A stretch of 64,000 nucleotides of DNA from Chinchilla lanigera (Eukaryota; Chordata; Mammalia; Rodentia; Chinchillidae): the NCBI RefSeq assembly GCF_000276665.1, contig NW_004955465.1, positions 397,814 through 461,813 of the forward strand, given 5' to 3'. The notes under the pieces were generated by a model that saw nothing but the letters and a program-made list of their open reading frames with translations, was not told the DNA's origin and ran no database searches. The position numbers and the translations under genes are program-made. Of the stretch, positions 35,145 to 46,816 are shown in pieces (position 1 is the stretch's first letter; the number at the start of each line of letters is the position of its first letter).

Positions 35145-35305
35145 TACTGCCCTATGGCCAAGTAGAAGGACACGGGGGTTACCTGAGTTCATGTCCCAGC
35201 CACATTGCTATGTACATGGGTGGCCCCTAGGAAAGTCATGAAAACATCTTCAGTGTCATTTTATTCCTCTTTAAGATAGAAATAGTACTGTCAAGCTGAG
35301 TTTTA
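35145..35305 (+). mobile_element. MIR SINE fragment
   Basis: Contains acctgagttcatgtcccag, cctaggaaagtcatgaaaac and a following aaatgagatattttatgag, consistent with a diverged MIR. Confidence 0.55.
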
Positions 35306-36028
35306 AATGAGATATTTTATGAGAAAGCCAGTGGTTGTCAGCCAGGCAGGAAGAACCCATACAAATTACCAGGGCTGCCATCCCAGGGGGCCTGGATCTT
35401 GTCTGGGTTGCATAGTAATACAAATGCTGAATGGAGACCCTGTCCGCATCCTTGTCCTTATTGGGGAAACCCCTAATATACATATATATATTTTAACAGG
35501 AAAACAGCTCTCAGAAGCTCTGGCAAAAAATATGTTATAAAGGACCATACCAACATTGGGGAATATTTAAGTACCAATGAAATAACTCCATCGTACAACT
35601 TACAAAAGCAATCACTGGGATGAAGGGCTCCTCATGTTTTCATTCAGTGGAGGGCAGAAGGGTGGATTTTCCAGTTCCCTCTGAGACGGTGCTATCCTAC
35701 AAACTTCCTGAACCATCCCTTTCTGTCTTGTCCACCCCAGGATCCTTTCTTTGGCTCTGAGTAAATGCAAGACAAAAGTAGTTGGGAGGCTGCAGAGCGA
35801 GAATGCTGGAAGCCCTTCCTAGAGCACAGTGGACCTTGGTGTCATGTAGAGACAAACCTCAGGGCAGACCCCAGAAAAATGCCACTGACCCCTGGAAATC
35901 TGAGGTGCCACATGGAGACATCTTTCACTCACTCTCCACTTGGCAGTTGGCCTCTCCTTTGTGCAAGTTCAGATTTCCAAAGGCTGGACGGCATTTCCTA
36001 AAGTCTAGTGCATCAATATACGGGTTTC
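35306..36028. other. Unique non-coding sequence
   Basis: No recognised repeat or gene. Confidence 0.45.
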
Positions 36029-36226
36029 AGCCAGATACTGTGGTGCATATCTGTAATTCCAGCTACTCAGGAGGTTGAGGCAGGAGGATTGCAAGCTCAA
36101 GACCAACCTGAGCAACTTAGCAAGACTATTTCAAAAGAAAAAAGTCTGAGGGTAAAACTCAGTGGTGAAGCACTTGCCTAGTATACACAAGGTCCTGAAT
36201 TCGATTCCCAGCATTTCCCCTAAAAG
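36029..36226 (+). mobile_element. B1-dID dimeric SINE, complete
   Basis: The left arm runs from agccagatactgtggtgcat through caggaggttgaggcaggagg and aacctgagcaacttagcaag without the 29-bp duplication. After an A-rich link the right arm is tRNA-like (gagggtaaaactcagtgg, cacttgcctagtatac, gaattcgattcccagc). A good example of the dimer type. Confidence 0.9.
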
Positions 36227-37127
36227 ATATAGGTCTCAGCTTGGCTTGATGTCTCAGTTCCAGAAATGTTCCATTTCAGAATTCAATTCAAATCACCTGC
36301 TTGTAGATGTGAGCTAAACATAGACAGGCTCTGGTCCCTCTTTCCTTCCCCTTCTACCCATTCTCACCCTCTCACCATGTTACAGCTAAGTGAATATGGT
36401 TTTCCAAATATAGTTTTGCAGCCAGTGTGTTAGGCCTTCTAATGAGCCACGGTAATTGCTTCTCTATTTTCCAAAATGAAAATGAACCTCCGAAGAGCAG
36501 CTGGTTTGCTGTAATGTTCTCCTCCCTCCGATTACACCACACATTCCTCCAAGTCAGTCAAACCCTGGCCTTGACAGCTTCATCTGAGAGCAGGGCCTGT
36601 GGGAGAAGCAGGAAGAATGTGCTGATGTCGAGGAAACAGGCCTGGCTACTCAAATACTTGGTTATATTTAAGGGAACAGGGAAGGAGAAGAAGGAGGAGC
36701 TGAGGAAGATGTGGTTTTACTTTTGAATTCTAAAATGTCCGAGTGTGGGCTATGCTTATCAATGTACCTGTAAAGATAATTGAGATTCTAGATGAGAGAG
36801 CAATGATGCTTCTGGCTTCCTCTCTTTTTCAAGAATCATGACAAAGCAATAAAGAGAAGAAGAAACAATAACACAAACCTCATGTTCTATAGGGGCAGGA
36901 CACATCTGTAATCCAAAGCCCCCATATGTGAAGATACGAAAAACTAGTGAGCTGCTTAGTAGATCTATGGAAAGTCCAGCCCAAGAGGCAGAGGGTGGTA
37001 TCACTGTGAATCAAGCCATTCTCCCTGCAATAAATGGGGTAGTCCGAGGAGTTGGGAGACCAAAATTCTGCACTAGTCAGAAATCAGCACAGCATGAAAA
37101 ACAACCCCTGTGGTATAAAGATAACAA
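36227..37127. other. Unique non-coding sequence
   Basis: No recognised repeat or gene. Short frames only. Confidence 0.45.
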
Positions 37128-37285
37128 CACCAGGTACCATTTGTGGAGCACCTCTTGGTGTCTGGCCCTTTTAAACGTTTTCCCATGCAACACTCCTAAG
37201 AGCAAAATACACTATCTTGCAGTTGTATAGATGCAAAAATTAAGACTCAGAGGAATAGCCATTTGCCTGAGATGTCAGAGAGTAA
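37128..37285 (-). mobile_element. MIR SINE, reversed
   Basis: The plus strand reads accatttgtggagcacctct, tgtctggcccttttaaacgt, cttgcagttgtatagatgc, aagactcagaggaatagcc and catttgcctgagatgtcaga, the reverse complement of MIR. Confidence 0.75.
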
Positions 37286-37317
37286 GACACTACACCATAC
37301 CTTCTTTTTATTTGTTC

Positions 37318-37475
37318 TTCTTGGTAGTGCTAGGGATTGAACCTAGAGACCTCACACTAAGCAACATCCTAGTCCTCTTCATTTTTTATTCTGAGCCATG
37401 ATCTTGTTAAGATCCCCACACAAAACTTGAACTTCAGTCTCTCAAGTCCTGGGAGTACAGGTTTATACCACCACT
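37318..37475 (-). mobile_element. B1-dID dimeric SINE, reversed
   Basis: On the minus strand, a diverged B1-type left arm (from gtggtataaacctgtactcc) is followed by an ID-like right arm ending in gttcaatccctagcacta. Old, with many changes. Confidence 0.7.
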
Positions 37476-37873
37476 TTCAATTTACAGAAATTTCAAAGTC
37501 ATACCATGAACCTCCACCAGCTCCCCAGATCATTCTGAGCATGTGCAGCATTTGTAGCTGTGTCCAGGTGCACAGCCAAGTTGACATGGTTGGGAAGGGA
37601 ACAGTATAGATTGGTCAGGGTCACTGCTATTTGGGCTCTTGCTTCACTATCTGCTCAGCTATTTTGCTCAAGCTGCATTGTGATTTGGAAATGTTACATA
37701 AACAGGCAATACCACCTCCCCCTTGTCACCCTCTTTTGGAGCCCTCTTGCCGGGAGAGGGTATACCCGAAAGTGGATCTTTTGAGCTGCAAGGTAGATGA
37801 GCTGCAAGATAGGTAGGTCTAGAGACCAAGATTCCAGCAAACATACTGACCTCCATCTGAGAGAGAGGAAGGA

Positions 37874-38238
37874 TGTTACACTTTGGATTTTAAATGCCCT
37901 CCAAAAACTCATCTGTTAAAATCCTGCTCACCAGCCCATGGTGCTACTGGGAGACAGAGAACCTTTAAGAGGTGGAGCCTTATGGGCAGAAGTTATGTCA
38001 TTGAGATTGTGCCTCTGAACGGAATCTTGGGACTCTGGCCTCTTACTCTTTCTCTCTCTGCTTCCCAGCCACCATAAGGTAACCAGATCTCTTCTGCCAT
38101 ATGCTTCCATGATGTGATGCCCTACCACAGTCCCAGAGGACCATGGACTGAGTGCTCTGAGACCATGAGTAAAAAGAAACCATTCCCCACTTAAATTGAT
38201 TGTTAGATACTTTGTCAGAGCAATGAAGAGCTAACACA
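37874..38238 (+). mobile_element. MaLR LTR, MT-like
   Basis: Shows tgttacactttggattttaa, aagaggtggagccttatggg, tctctctctgcttcccagcc, accataaggtaaccagatc, tgatgtgatgccctaccac, gaccatggactgagtgctct and an agctaacaca end, the order of rodent MT-type LTRs. Confidence 0.85.
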
Positions 38239-38724
38239 GAAGATACCAAGGAAACTGTTTTTCCCTTTCTACACTCTCCTGTTTGTTACTGCCCAGTGCC
38301 TGAGCTGTGCCATCCAGAGCAGGCTGTGGATCCCACAATTGTGTGCATCTGCCCCACTGAAGCCACAAAAACCTGAGTGAGTCTGGGTCACAAAGAACCA
38401 TAGCCGTTTGATATCCAGAGTCAAAACTATAAAATAAAATCTGCAGTGTCTGTTTTCTAGCTTCTTTCTGCTTTCTGCTCATCGTTCAAAAATCAGTCAT
38501 CAGTCAACTGAGAACCTATGAACAAGTGGCTACTCAGTTAGACAGTTTTGAGGTGAAAGAGATCAAGCGTGTGGTGTCTGCCCTCAAGAATCCATAACCA
38601 GTCAGAGAGCTCTGGCAACCACATCTGAAAAGAGAAGTAAAGACCCCGCATGTGTGCAATTAAGAGCCAGGGGAGAGGTGCTCTGAGATGTACCATAATT
38701 GTTCTCAGTGATCTCCCTGATACT

Positions 38725-38826
38725 TTCACTAGACTGTGAACTCTTTAGAGGTTTTTATTGTATATTTTTGGATTTCAGTGCATGGCAGTGAGTGGGCATG
38801 CTCCAGCTGTTCAGTAAGCATTTTTT
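38725..38826 (+). mobile_element. L2 3' end fragment
   Basis: Reads actgtgaactctttagaggt, ggatttcagtgcatggcag and cagtaagcattttttgaag, the closing segment of L2. Its 3' repeat end is extended by the (GGAA)n run that follows. Confidence 0.6.
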
Positions 38827-38895
38827 GAAGGAAGAAGGAAGGAAGGAAGGAAGGAAGGAAGGAAGAAGGGAGGGAGGGAAGAAGGGAGGAAGGAA
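38827..38895. repeat. (GGAA)n / GGGA tract
   Basis: Tetranucleotide GGAA repeats passing into gggagggagg, all purine. Abuts the L2 end. Confidence 0.95.
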
Positions 38896-39747
38896 GTTGC
38901 CAGGAAGGAATACTACAGAGGGCAGAGAGTTGGAATGGTTGGTAGTGCATCCATGAGGAAACAGGACTACAGCCCAACAGAGAGTTATTGTGTAGGGACT
39001 CTGTAGAACCAAAGGAATCTTCCAAAGGACAAAGGGTCTCTAGAATGAGACTAACCTGGGGCTGAACATGGAAGTCAAACTTGTTGTGATAAACTGTGAC
39101 GAGACTGATGGAGATGAATGACTGTCATGGGAACACCCAGGCAAGCCATTCCAGGAGTACAAAGGCAGGTGTAAGTGAAAGAAGCACCTAAAAATAAGGC
39201 AGAAAGACATATGCTTGGCTCTAGATGTTGCCACTGACTGTAAATCCCTATCTTGCACAGACAGGGCAACTCATATAATGCATTTAGTTCTACTCCAGCA
39301 GGTCAGTCTAACTCTCATTGGCCTTAATTCATATCCCAGGAAGCTGCCAACAGTCTTCACCTCCAATCAAATGATATTTAAAAATTCTTTTTTGGCACTG
39401 ACCACAGATCAAAGCTGTAGATTCATCCATTTGCCATTTATATTGAGATATCTAATGATCAGGGCCAATACATTAGCCACAAAAGGAAACAACTTTGAGA
39501 AACTAAATTCTACCCAGGCTATCAACTGATGGATCTTCTCATTCAGTAAGCATCCGAGAGCAGTCAGATGGGCACTGCCCTAAACAATAGATTGAGCACG
39601 GAGCCTCAATGGCCAGTAGGCAGACGGCATTCCTATTCCGGAGACTTCGGGTCCAGAGACCTGAGCTGGCCTTTCATTATTTTCTTGGTTGGTGGTGATT
39701 CTAAGCAAATATAACCCACAGCCCAAATTCAGCACCTTCACTTTTTA
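38896..39747. other. Unique non-coding sequence
   Basis: No recognised repeat or gene. Confidence 0.45.
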
Positions 39748-40040
39748 ATAACCTGTGAGCTAAGAATATTTTACTCATTTTTAAGTAGTTGAAAAAAGTC
39801 CAAAGAGTGGTATGGGGATGCAAGAGAATGGTGTGAAATTAAAATTTCAGAACCCATAATGCAATTTTACTGGAACACAGCCACACTGACCCATTCAGGC
39901 ATTATCTGTGGAGGCCTTCATGCCAGAACCACAGAGGAATTGTGACAGACTACATGGGCGTGTGAACTGCAGAGCTGAGCATGTTTGCCCATGTGGCTTT
40001 TCACACACACAAAATTTTGTCAGCACTCATCCTGATCTAA
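39748..40040 (+). mobile_element. Old hAT-type DNA transposon fossil, forward copy
   Basis: Contains acctgtgagctaagaatatt, atgcaattttactggaacac, agccacactgacccattcag, cattatctgtggaggc and cagagctgagcatgtttgcc, the order of a mammal-wide hAT element whose reversed copy is at 16068-16258. Confidence 0.65.
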
Positions 40041-40069
40041 CTTGTCTCAGAATTCAGTCCAAGAAACTA

Positions 40070-40372
40070 CTTTTAGCTGTAATACCAGAACTCTGGGAGG
40101 TTGAGGTAGGAGGATCACAAGTTTGAGCCTAGCCTGAGAAACTTAGCAAAATTCTGTCTCCAAATAAAACATAAAAAGTGGCTGGAGCCAGGCCAGGGGG
40201 TGCACGCCTATAATTCCAGCACTCTGGAGGCTGAGGTAGGAGGATCACTGTGAGTTCAAGCCCAGCCTGAACTTCATATGAAACCCTGTCTCAAAAAGAA
40301 CCACCCCCCCAAAAAGTGGCTGGGGATGTAGCTCAGCGGAAAAGCCTGCATTCAATCCCTAGTATCACAAAT
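40070..40372 (+). mobile_element. B1-dID dimer split by a younger B1
   Basis: The left arm (40070-40172) and the tRNA-like right arm (40318-40372, ggctggggatgtagctcagc, then attcaatccctagtat) are parts of one dimer. A B1 sits between them at 40186-40310 and duplicates aaaaagtggctgg (40173-40185 and 40311-40323). Confidence 0.85.
40186..40310 (+). mobile_element. B1 SINE nested in B1-dID
   Basis: Starts agccaggccagggggtgcac and has gaggctgaggtaggaggatc and catatgaaaccctgtctc. It lacks one copy of the 29-bp module, as if deleted by recombination between the two direct repeats. The catatgaaaccc variant, unlike the catagtgagacc of other B1 copies here, is shared with the B1 at 7936. Confidence 0.9.
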
Positions 40373-40578
40373 AAATTCACGTATATATTTTTTAACTTAG
40401 AAAGAAATGGTAATATCGCTCATTGCAAAGGTCCTGAGTTCAATCCGTAGAACTGCAAACAAAACAAAACAAAACAATCAAAAGGAAAACAAAAAGCAAA
40501 ATATTATTTCAGAGGAATATTGACAAATGTTAGATTTATGTTAGAAAAAGACTTCCATTCTTAATGTGTTTAAATCAA
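40373..40578. other. Segment shared with 8143-8356
   Basis: Continues from the dID right arm: aaataaattcacgtat, a degenerate ID-like piece (about 40408-40460), caatcaaaaggaaaac, tttcagaggaatattgacaa and atgttagatttatgttag. The same order is at 8143-8356 with roughly 85% similarity by eye. It lies downstream of the B1 and is the probable transduced flank. Confidence 0.8.
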
Positions 40579-40985
40579 CAGGCTTTAAAAAGTTAAAGCT
40601 TTCTTTCCTTGATATTTAATCTTAATCACACAGTACCCTCTTTGATAGCAATATATGATGTAGAGTTTTCCAAAACTGTGTATCCAGTAGTCTTGCCTTT
40701 TCTGTATTTTATTTTATGTAATCTCAGTTACCTGTGGTCCACTACTGTCAAAAAATATGAAATGGAAAATTCAAAAAATAGCCTATAAGTTCTAAAGAGC
40801 ACGCTGCTCTGCATAGTGTGATAAAATCTCACACCAGCCCACTTCATTCCACCGGCAAGGTAATCATCCCTCTGTCCTGCGTATCCACAGTGTACATGGT
40901 ACCTGGCAGTTAGGCACTTAATAGCATCTTGGCCATCAGACTCACTGTTGCGATACCTTAGTGCTAGTTGAAGTTTTAGTTAACG

Positions 40986-41144
40986 CAGTGATGGCGAACT
41001 TTTTAGAGACACCGAGTGCCCAAACTGCAACCCCAAACCCACTTATTTATCACAAAGTGCAACACTGCAGTTAAACTTGAAGACTGAGGTTTTAATTTAG
41101 AAAGAAAAGCAAATAACACACGTGTCACAGGTTCAACACCTCTG
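40986..41144. mobile_element. Small hAT element (MITE), copy 2, inside Tigger1
   Basis: A 159-bp unit with left end cagtgatggcgaactttttaga and right end caggttcaacacctctg, whose reverse complement fits the left end imperfectly. The interior reads gagtgcccaaactgcaaccc, cacttatttatcacaaagtg, gaggttttaatttagaaag and cacacgtgtcacagg. The flanks are agttaacg and tcctaaag, both with TA at positions 4-5 but with a poor match otherwise. It splits Tigger sequence just where the transposase would start. Confidence 0.8.
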
Positions 41145-41405
41145 TCCTAAAGTGTAAGTGTGGTGATGCTGGCGATTTGGATATGCCAAAGAGAAGCCAT
41201 ACAGTGCTTCCTTTATGTGAAAAGGTGAGCATTCTTAACCTTCTAAAAGAAGAAAAAATACACACTGGCTGAAGCTACGAAGGTCGATGGGAAGAACAAA
41301 TAGTGTATTGTATGTGTGAAGTCATGACAAAAAAAGAAATTCATTCCCCAAACTGCTAAAGTTATGACCATAGTATGCGATGACTGCTTAGTGAAAATGG
41401 AAACC

Positions 41406-41513
41406 AGGTTGTGTGGCTCTGTGGTGCAGTGCTTGCCTGGTGTTTCGTTCCCAGCAACATGCACATGCCCGCGAGCAAACACACACACACAAACACACAC
41501 ACACACACACACA
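41406..41513 (+). mobile_element. Degenerate ID-like SINE with (AC)n tail
   Basis: The remnant ggttgtgtggctctgtgg, gcagtgcttgcctggtg and gtttcgttcccagcaac fits an ID-like SINE with lost spacing. It ends in an (AC)n microsatellite at 41477-41513. It lies between the Tigger halves. Confidence 0.55.
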
Positions 41514-41639
41514 GTGCACATATGATTTGAAATGGGAAGCACATTAACTTACAGGCTTTGGCACAACCCACGGTGTGAGGCATCCGCTGAGGATGCGAGG
41601 TGTTCCCTCGGACAGGAGGAACTGCTGTGCCCCTGTTCG

Positions 41640-44600
41640 AGTGCAGAGAGTCTGAGAGCATGTGAGGCATTCGCTGTTGATCTGAGTAGATGTCTCAGCT
41701 GCTGGCTGTGCTATGCTGTTTCTAAAATCACTTGCCAAAGCTAAAGTAATATCATCACATCGTAGGGATGTTTTTCCATCCAGATCTGAAGTTCCTCGCT
41801 GTCCCGCATGGTTCGTTGTTCTCAACATACCCAGTTTGATTTCAGGCACAGAACTGAGTATCTATAATTTCCCTATCACACATGAAAGTTTCTCTCAGCT
41901 TCCTCAAGTAAAAACTAGTGGGAGATGATCCCAGTCTTCCAGGCTCCTCATGAGCATTGAAACGTCGCATTATTCCAGTGATGGGGTGGTCCCAGGAGGA
42001 GCCCAGGCTGAGTCAGGGGGATGCGGGTACACTGGGATGCAGCTAGGGAACCGAAGTTCATTTGCACCAGGGCTGAGAAGCCTCCTGGGACAGCGCTGGT
42101 GTAGAGACAAACCAGACGCCATGCGTGTGGCTCTGGAGAAAAGTCTTAACCGTTTTCAGGGGCAGGCCCGAGCATAGTGCTTTTGCCACTTAGATGTACC
42201 TACTAGTGCCATCTTCACTGGCCACCTGCTCAAATCTTCTAAAAGTGGTAAAAATGGAGAAGGAGGTTGTAAATAAAGAACTAACAGAGCTTTTCTCTAA
42301 CCTTTTCAAATCTTGAGGCCTGGGTGCCAATTTCTCTAAACCAAAGAGTGCATTATTTTGACCATGTTACAACACATAGGTCAAGACAATGTTCATAGGA
42401 TTAAGATGCCTCTGCCCAGGGGTGCTCATATGTGAAGTCATAAAATGTTAAAACAGACACATAAGTCAAATAATTTTCCTGAGTTCATGAAGACAAAAGT
42501 AATAAGCGAAAGGCTTAGCTCCAGTGTTTTTGTTTTGCTTTGTTTTATAATCTTATTACACCATGCAGAGAAAGAAAGACTATATACTCAAACAATGAGG
42601 TCTAAGTATTTTACAAAACTCTGTTTCTTGGTTTTAATGGTTGGAGGTTTGAGAATTGGCTTATTAGATCTTTTAATTTTTCTAGTTATGATTTTATAGC
42701 ACGAGAAATATTACTTATGGGGGCAGTAATGTGGATTAAATTAATACAGTTTCATATCAAATGACCACAGTTAATACAATTTTAAATTCAACTTTAAAGT
42801 TGAATTTAGAGTCTGTGAGACACATTGTACTAATCAGAAATATATAACAAAATGAGATCATCGTGTTTTAGAAAGGGACTTGAAAAACACTGACCCAATT
42901 TTCTGAGCACAAAAGGAAACAAAAATGAAGATCAAGTAGTTCATGGATAAATGTTAGGAGAGCAGGATTATTCATCCTGAAAAAAAAAGACAGCAAAAGA
43001 CATGAACTATTCCAAGGGCCCTAAATACCTCTTGACTGAGATGAACTACTTTTCTCATCCACAAGTCCATAAGCAGGACAGGGCAGGATGGACCTTTACA
43101 AAGCACCACAGCAGGTTCAAAGTGGGAGAAGCTGTAGAGTCGAGAGGGTGCTACACACCTCAGAGGTTCATAGCATGTAGACTTGTGAGAATTAACAATA
43201 GAACACATCACATGCCCAGTCCAGGAAGGAAATGGAAGCAATTATTATGAACTCAGGGACTCATGGAGTCTGTATGACTATTTCTGAAAATATCAGCATC
43301 ACCATGTGGTAGAAGGGAAAGGTAATCTCCAAGTAATCATAGCAGGTAGGAAGGAGGAGCCTGGGGCATCACTTTCCATAAGAATACTAAGACGGTCACT
43401 TAGAATGTCCATCCAAGCTGCAGGGCTGTTGCCTAGGCCTGGGCTAGAGAGCTGTCCATGTCCTTCTCCTGTGCCTTCTGCAGCCAAAGAGTCCCAGCTG
43501 CCAGTGGGTACCGTGGTGGAATCCACGGATTGCTAGTGGCAACAGGGTAGAACATTAAAAGAAGTTTCAGGTGTATCTAATGTTACAATTTCTTAATATG
43601 TTCCAATAAACATCTGAAACATAATTCTGGACACAAATAATTACCACAAATTTAACTCCCTTGTCACGTTTTTCTCATTCTTTTCCAGAAAGATCCATAG
43701 ATGGTGGCAGAAGGACGTATGAACAGCTTGGAATGGGGCTCAGATACATTATCCTGAGAGGTTGCGATAAGATGCACGTCCACAGGCAAGGTGATGGGGT
43801 GATGCACACATGAATTCCTGGCCTAATCTCAGAATTACCTTGGCAGTGTCAGGTGGGAAAAAGATGCTTCAGCTGTCTTCTTCTCCTTCTCTCAAGGTCT
43901 CTTTGCTTTTTTGGGTCGGGTGCAAGGTTGGTTTATCAGACCTATGTCTAACATTATAGATCCAGATACTCAATACTTACATTTTTTTTTAAAAAGATCT
44001 AGAAGGATAGTGGTTGTTCATTTCAGTTTTAACAGTCCCAGAAGAATCAAAATGCCATAGAATAAGAGGGTTTTTAGGGACCGGCAGGAGGTGTTCACTC
44101 ACCAGCCTCAAGGCGTGACATCAGAAAGCAGAATCCAAGGTTTCAGAAAGACATATTTAAAAGTTGTTAATAACAAAATCAGCTGAACAAGTGAACTCAA
44201 TATCAACACTCCAACTCACTAGCTTGCTGGATACCCTAGGAGTCTTAGGTGACTATATCATGTGTCACATTTAGAAAAAACAAAACGAGCAGCAGAAACC
44301 ATCTCCCTGGTCAGACCCTGACCAGTTCTCTCTTTCTTTGCCTTTTTCTTGGCCCATGCAGAAACATTAATAGGACCTCAGCTTAAGGCGTGGGGGCTTC
44401 TCGCAAGTTCTTAGCAGGGAGTTGCATCGATCATTTGAAATGTTTGTTGGTGACTCAGGTCTCCATAGACTCGCTGTTTAACTTGCAGCCAGGCCCCTTG
44501 ACTATGGCCCTGGTTCCACAGCCCCTTCCAGGCTTCTTAATCTCCCCTGAGTCTTTGAAGGAGCAGCTACATCCTATTTTCACACCTATAAAAGTCTGCG

Positions 44601-46359
44601 GCAGCCAGGACACAGCCATGCTGGCCCCTCTGAGTGGCAGTTGTTGAATCAGTTTGCTTTGAGTGATTTTCTGTCACAAGTCCACTGCCAAAAGCAGCCA
44701 TGCCTAAAATAACTCAGGCTGGGAAAACAACTTCTGGTTTTCTTGGGGAAGTCATCAGAGAGCATCCATACGTTATCCCTCCTCAGCTTGTGCCTAGGGC
44801 TTCTGAGCCGTGTTATATACTGCTAAATCGAGAAGCCTGCTTAAGCACAGCAGTTTTTTGATGGATTTCTTTTAAACTGGAATTTCGGAGACTGAGCCAA
44901 GCAATGATGACCACAATTATTAATGTGCAACAGAAAAAGGAGAAAGAACAAGACCCTGTGTTAAAGATAGAGCAGGAATCATGACACCTGACTAAAGGAA
45001 AACAACAACACAACATTTAAGGGAGTTATCAAAATAAGGAGGAATGACAATGACTGAAGTTTATTGAAAGCTGGTTAAAATTTTGCCTCATTCCCACGGG
45101 GTTTTGTTCCTTGTATGCTGCAAATCCCTCCAGAACCCTTTTCTCTCACACTTTTCCAGAGACTGTCCCCAGCTCATGCCATACCTTGTTTCTGTCCGTT
45201 TGCAGACTCCTCATGCAAAGCCTTGCTTGTAGCTCAGCCCGGCCCCCACCACTCTACCCTTTTCGCTCCTCCTCCTTGCATTTCCTCCCCGTGGAAACAC
45301 CGATCTCACATCTGGCCATCGCCCCAGCCTTCCTTTGCCTCTCTTGGTTCAGCCCTGGGTCCCAGTTCTGGAAGCAAAGAGGCAAAGATCGGAAGAGCGG
45401 CACAGAGCCCTCTCCAAACAGCTGTTCAGGACAAGAAGTTGATTTTTTTTCTGTCACATATGGAAAGCCCAGACATGGTACCTGGCCCTTAATAAAAAAA
45501 TAATTGATTAATAATACTTCACTAATATTAGCTGATAGCACCCATAAGCTTGAGCTATATCCTTAAGCTACACCAGCCACCAATACCCTCATTTCTGAAA
45601 TTCTTCACTGACAGACATTTTTCAGTGATCTCCCTTCTTTCTCCCTTCCCCTTTCTTCCTTCTTTTTATATCCTGTCACCCTCAAGGGAAGTTAAGGGTA
45701 AGGATGGGGTTGCCATAGACAGTCATCTGTCCAGTTCCCTTCAGGAATAGTCATAAATAGGCCTCTCCAAATGTGAGAGAGGAAAATGGTAATGTGGGAT
45801 GACTGCATGCATACCAAGGATTACACTGTGTGTTGGATGGACACAAACCCTGCGCTCATAGGAAGCATGTGACGAATGTGGACCATTGGAACAGAGATGC
45901 ACACATTTGACTTATTCAACCTAGACAGATGACTATGTACATGTGAAAGAGAGGGATGGAGACCAGGTTGGAGACCAGGGTGGAGAGAATGAATGTACAG
46001 TAACCAGCGCAAGTAATTTTCTCCTAATTCCATTCATTGAGCTTGAACCCCAGAGTACTCATGAGATGTAAATTCCTTCCAATTCCCTGTGTTCCAGATT
46101 TCATGGCATTGGTATCTCACATTTTATCTGGTATTAAATGTATATGCAGGGTGGGTTGTTTTTTTTTTGCCTCAAATAGCTCATAAATTGAGGCTAAGGA
46201 TTTCATTTTTCTCACTATTGAAGGAAAATCTAGCAGTGTTAGACCCAGTAGGAGAGAAATTTAGAGACATTTTGAAGAACTATTAGAAATTATGAGGAAT
46301 AAATTTGATACGTGCTGTGTTTGCTTCATGTGCTTAGTTTTGTCTCATATGTGACATTC
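41640..46359. other. Repeat-poor unique block
   Basis: I recognise no SINE, LTR or L1 in 4.7 kb, apart from possible old remnants too diverged to name. Frames of 125-130 residues at 45111-45503 overlap in two registers and lack domains. Such a depleted stretch inside repeat-dense DNA may contain regulatory sequence. Confidence 0.45.
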
Positions 46360-46500
46360 CACTCTATCCATTGTACAGGTGTGAAAGTTGAGATTCTTAG
46401 ACTTAAGTGGCTTGCTTCAGGTCACATCTTTGGAGCTCAGACAGGAGTTGAGCTCGATCAGTCTGGCTCCAAAACACGTGTTCTTTGTACTCCTCAAGTC
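46360..46500 (-). mobile_element. MIR SINE, reversed
   Basis: The plus strand reads ctatccattgtacaggtgtg, agttgagattcttagactta, gtggcttgcttcaggtcaca, gagctcagacaggagttgag and cagtctggctccaaaaca, matching reversed MIR. Confidence 0.8.
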
Positions 46501-46794
46501 CAGCTCTGCCATCCCTCCAAGTCCCACTTGCAAATTGGCATCTTCCTCTTGACCATCTCTCGTCCATCTGCTTCATCTCCATTTTCCTATCCCCTCTGAA
46601 GCCTCTGGTCAGGACTATTTTGACAATCACCAAGATGAAGGTGATATTCAGCAACCTCATGTTAGTATGGTCACGCTGGGTGTTTTTCATAGTCATCTAT
46701 CTTAATGGCCTTTCCAATTGATTGGACATAAATCCTAGGACTGATGCCTTTCTGTTTGTTAAATATTTTGAAGAGCACCCTGACCATATAGCAT

Positions 46795-46816
46795 ATGTAC
46801 AACATATGTTGTACAT
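46795..46816. repeat. 22-bp perfect palindrome
   Basis: The half-site atgtacaacat is followed directly by its reverse complement. The motif atgtacaac recurs downstream at 46814-46822 and again near 46840. Not part of a recognised repeat. Confidence 0.95.

Larger units (their letters stand above)
40685..41627 (+). mobile_element. Tigger1-like pogo transposon, internally deleted
   Basis: The left end cagtagtc and the block with ctcagttacctgtggtccac are typical Tigger. The start of the transposase region is visible near 41155-41395: ggtgatgctggcgatttgg, atatgccaaagagaagcc, cagtgcttcctttatgtga. In intact relatives these encode the N-terminal DNA-binding part. The frame is broken. The right end (ggctttggcacaacccacgg, gaggcatccgctgaggatgc, actgctg) is present, so most of the transposase is deleted. 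It is interrupted by a small hAT element and an ID/AC insert. Confidence 0.85.

Noticed and set aside
45111..45503. 130-residue and 125-residue overlapping plus-strand frames
   Set aside because: Two registers are open at once over the same bases, which points to low stop density and not to coding. No domain recognised.
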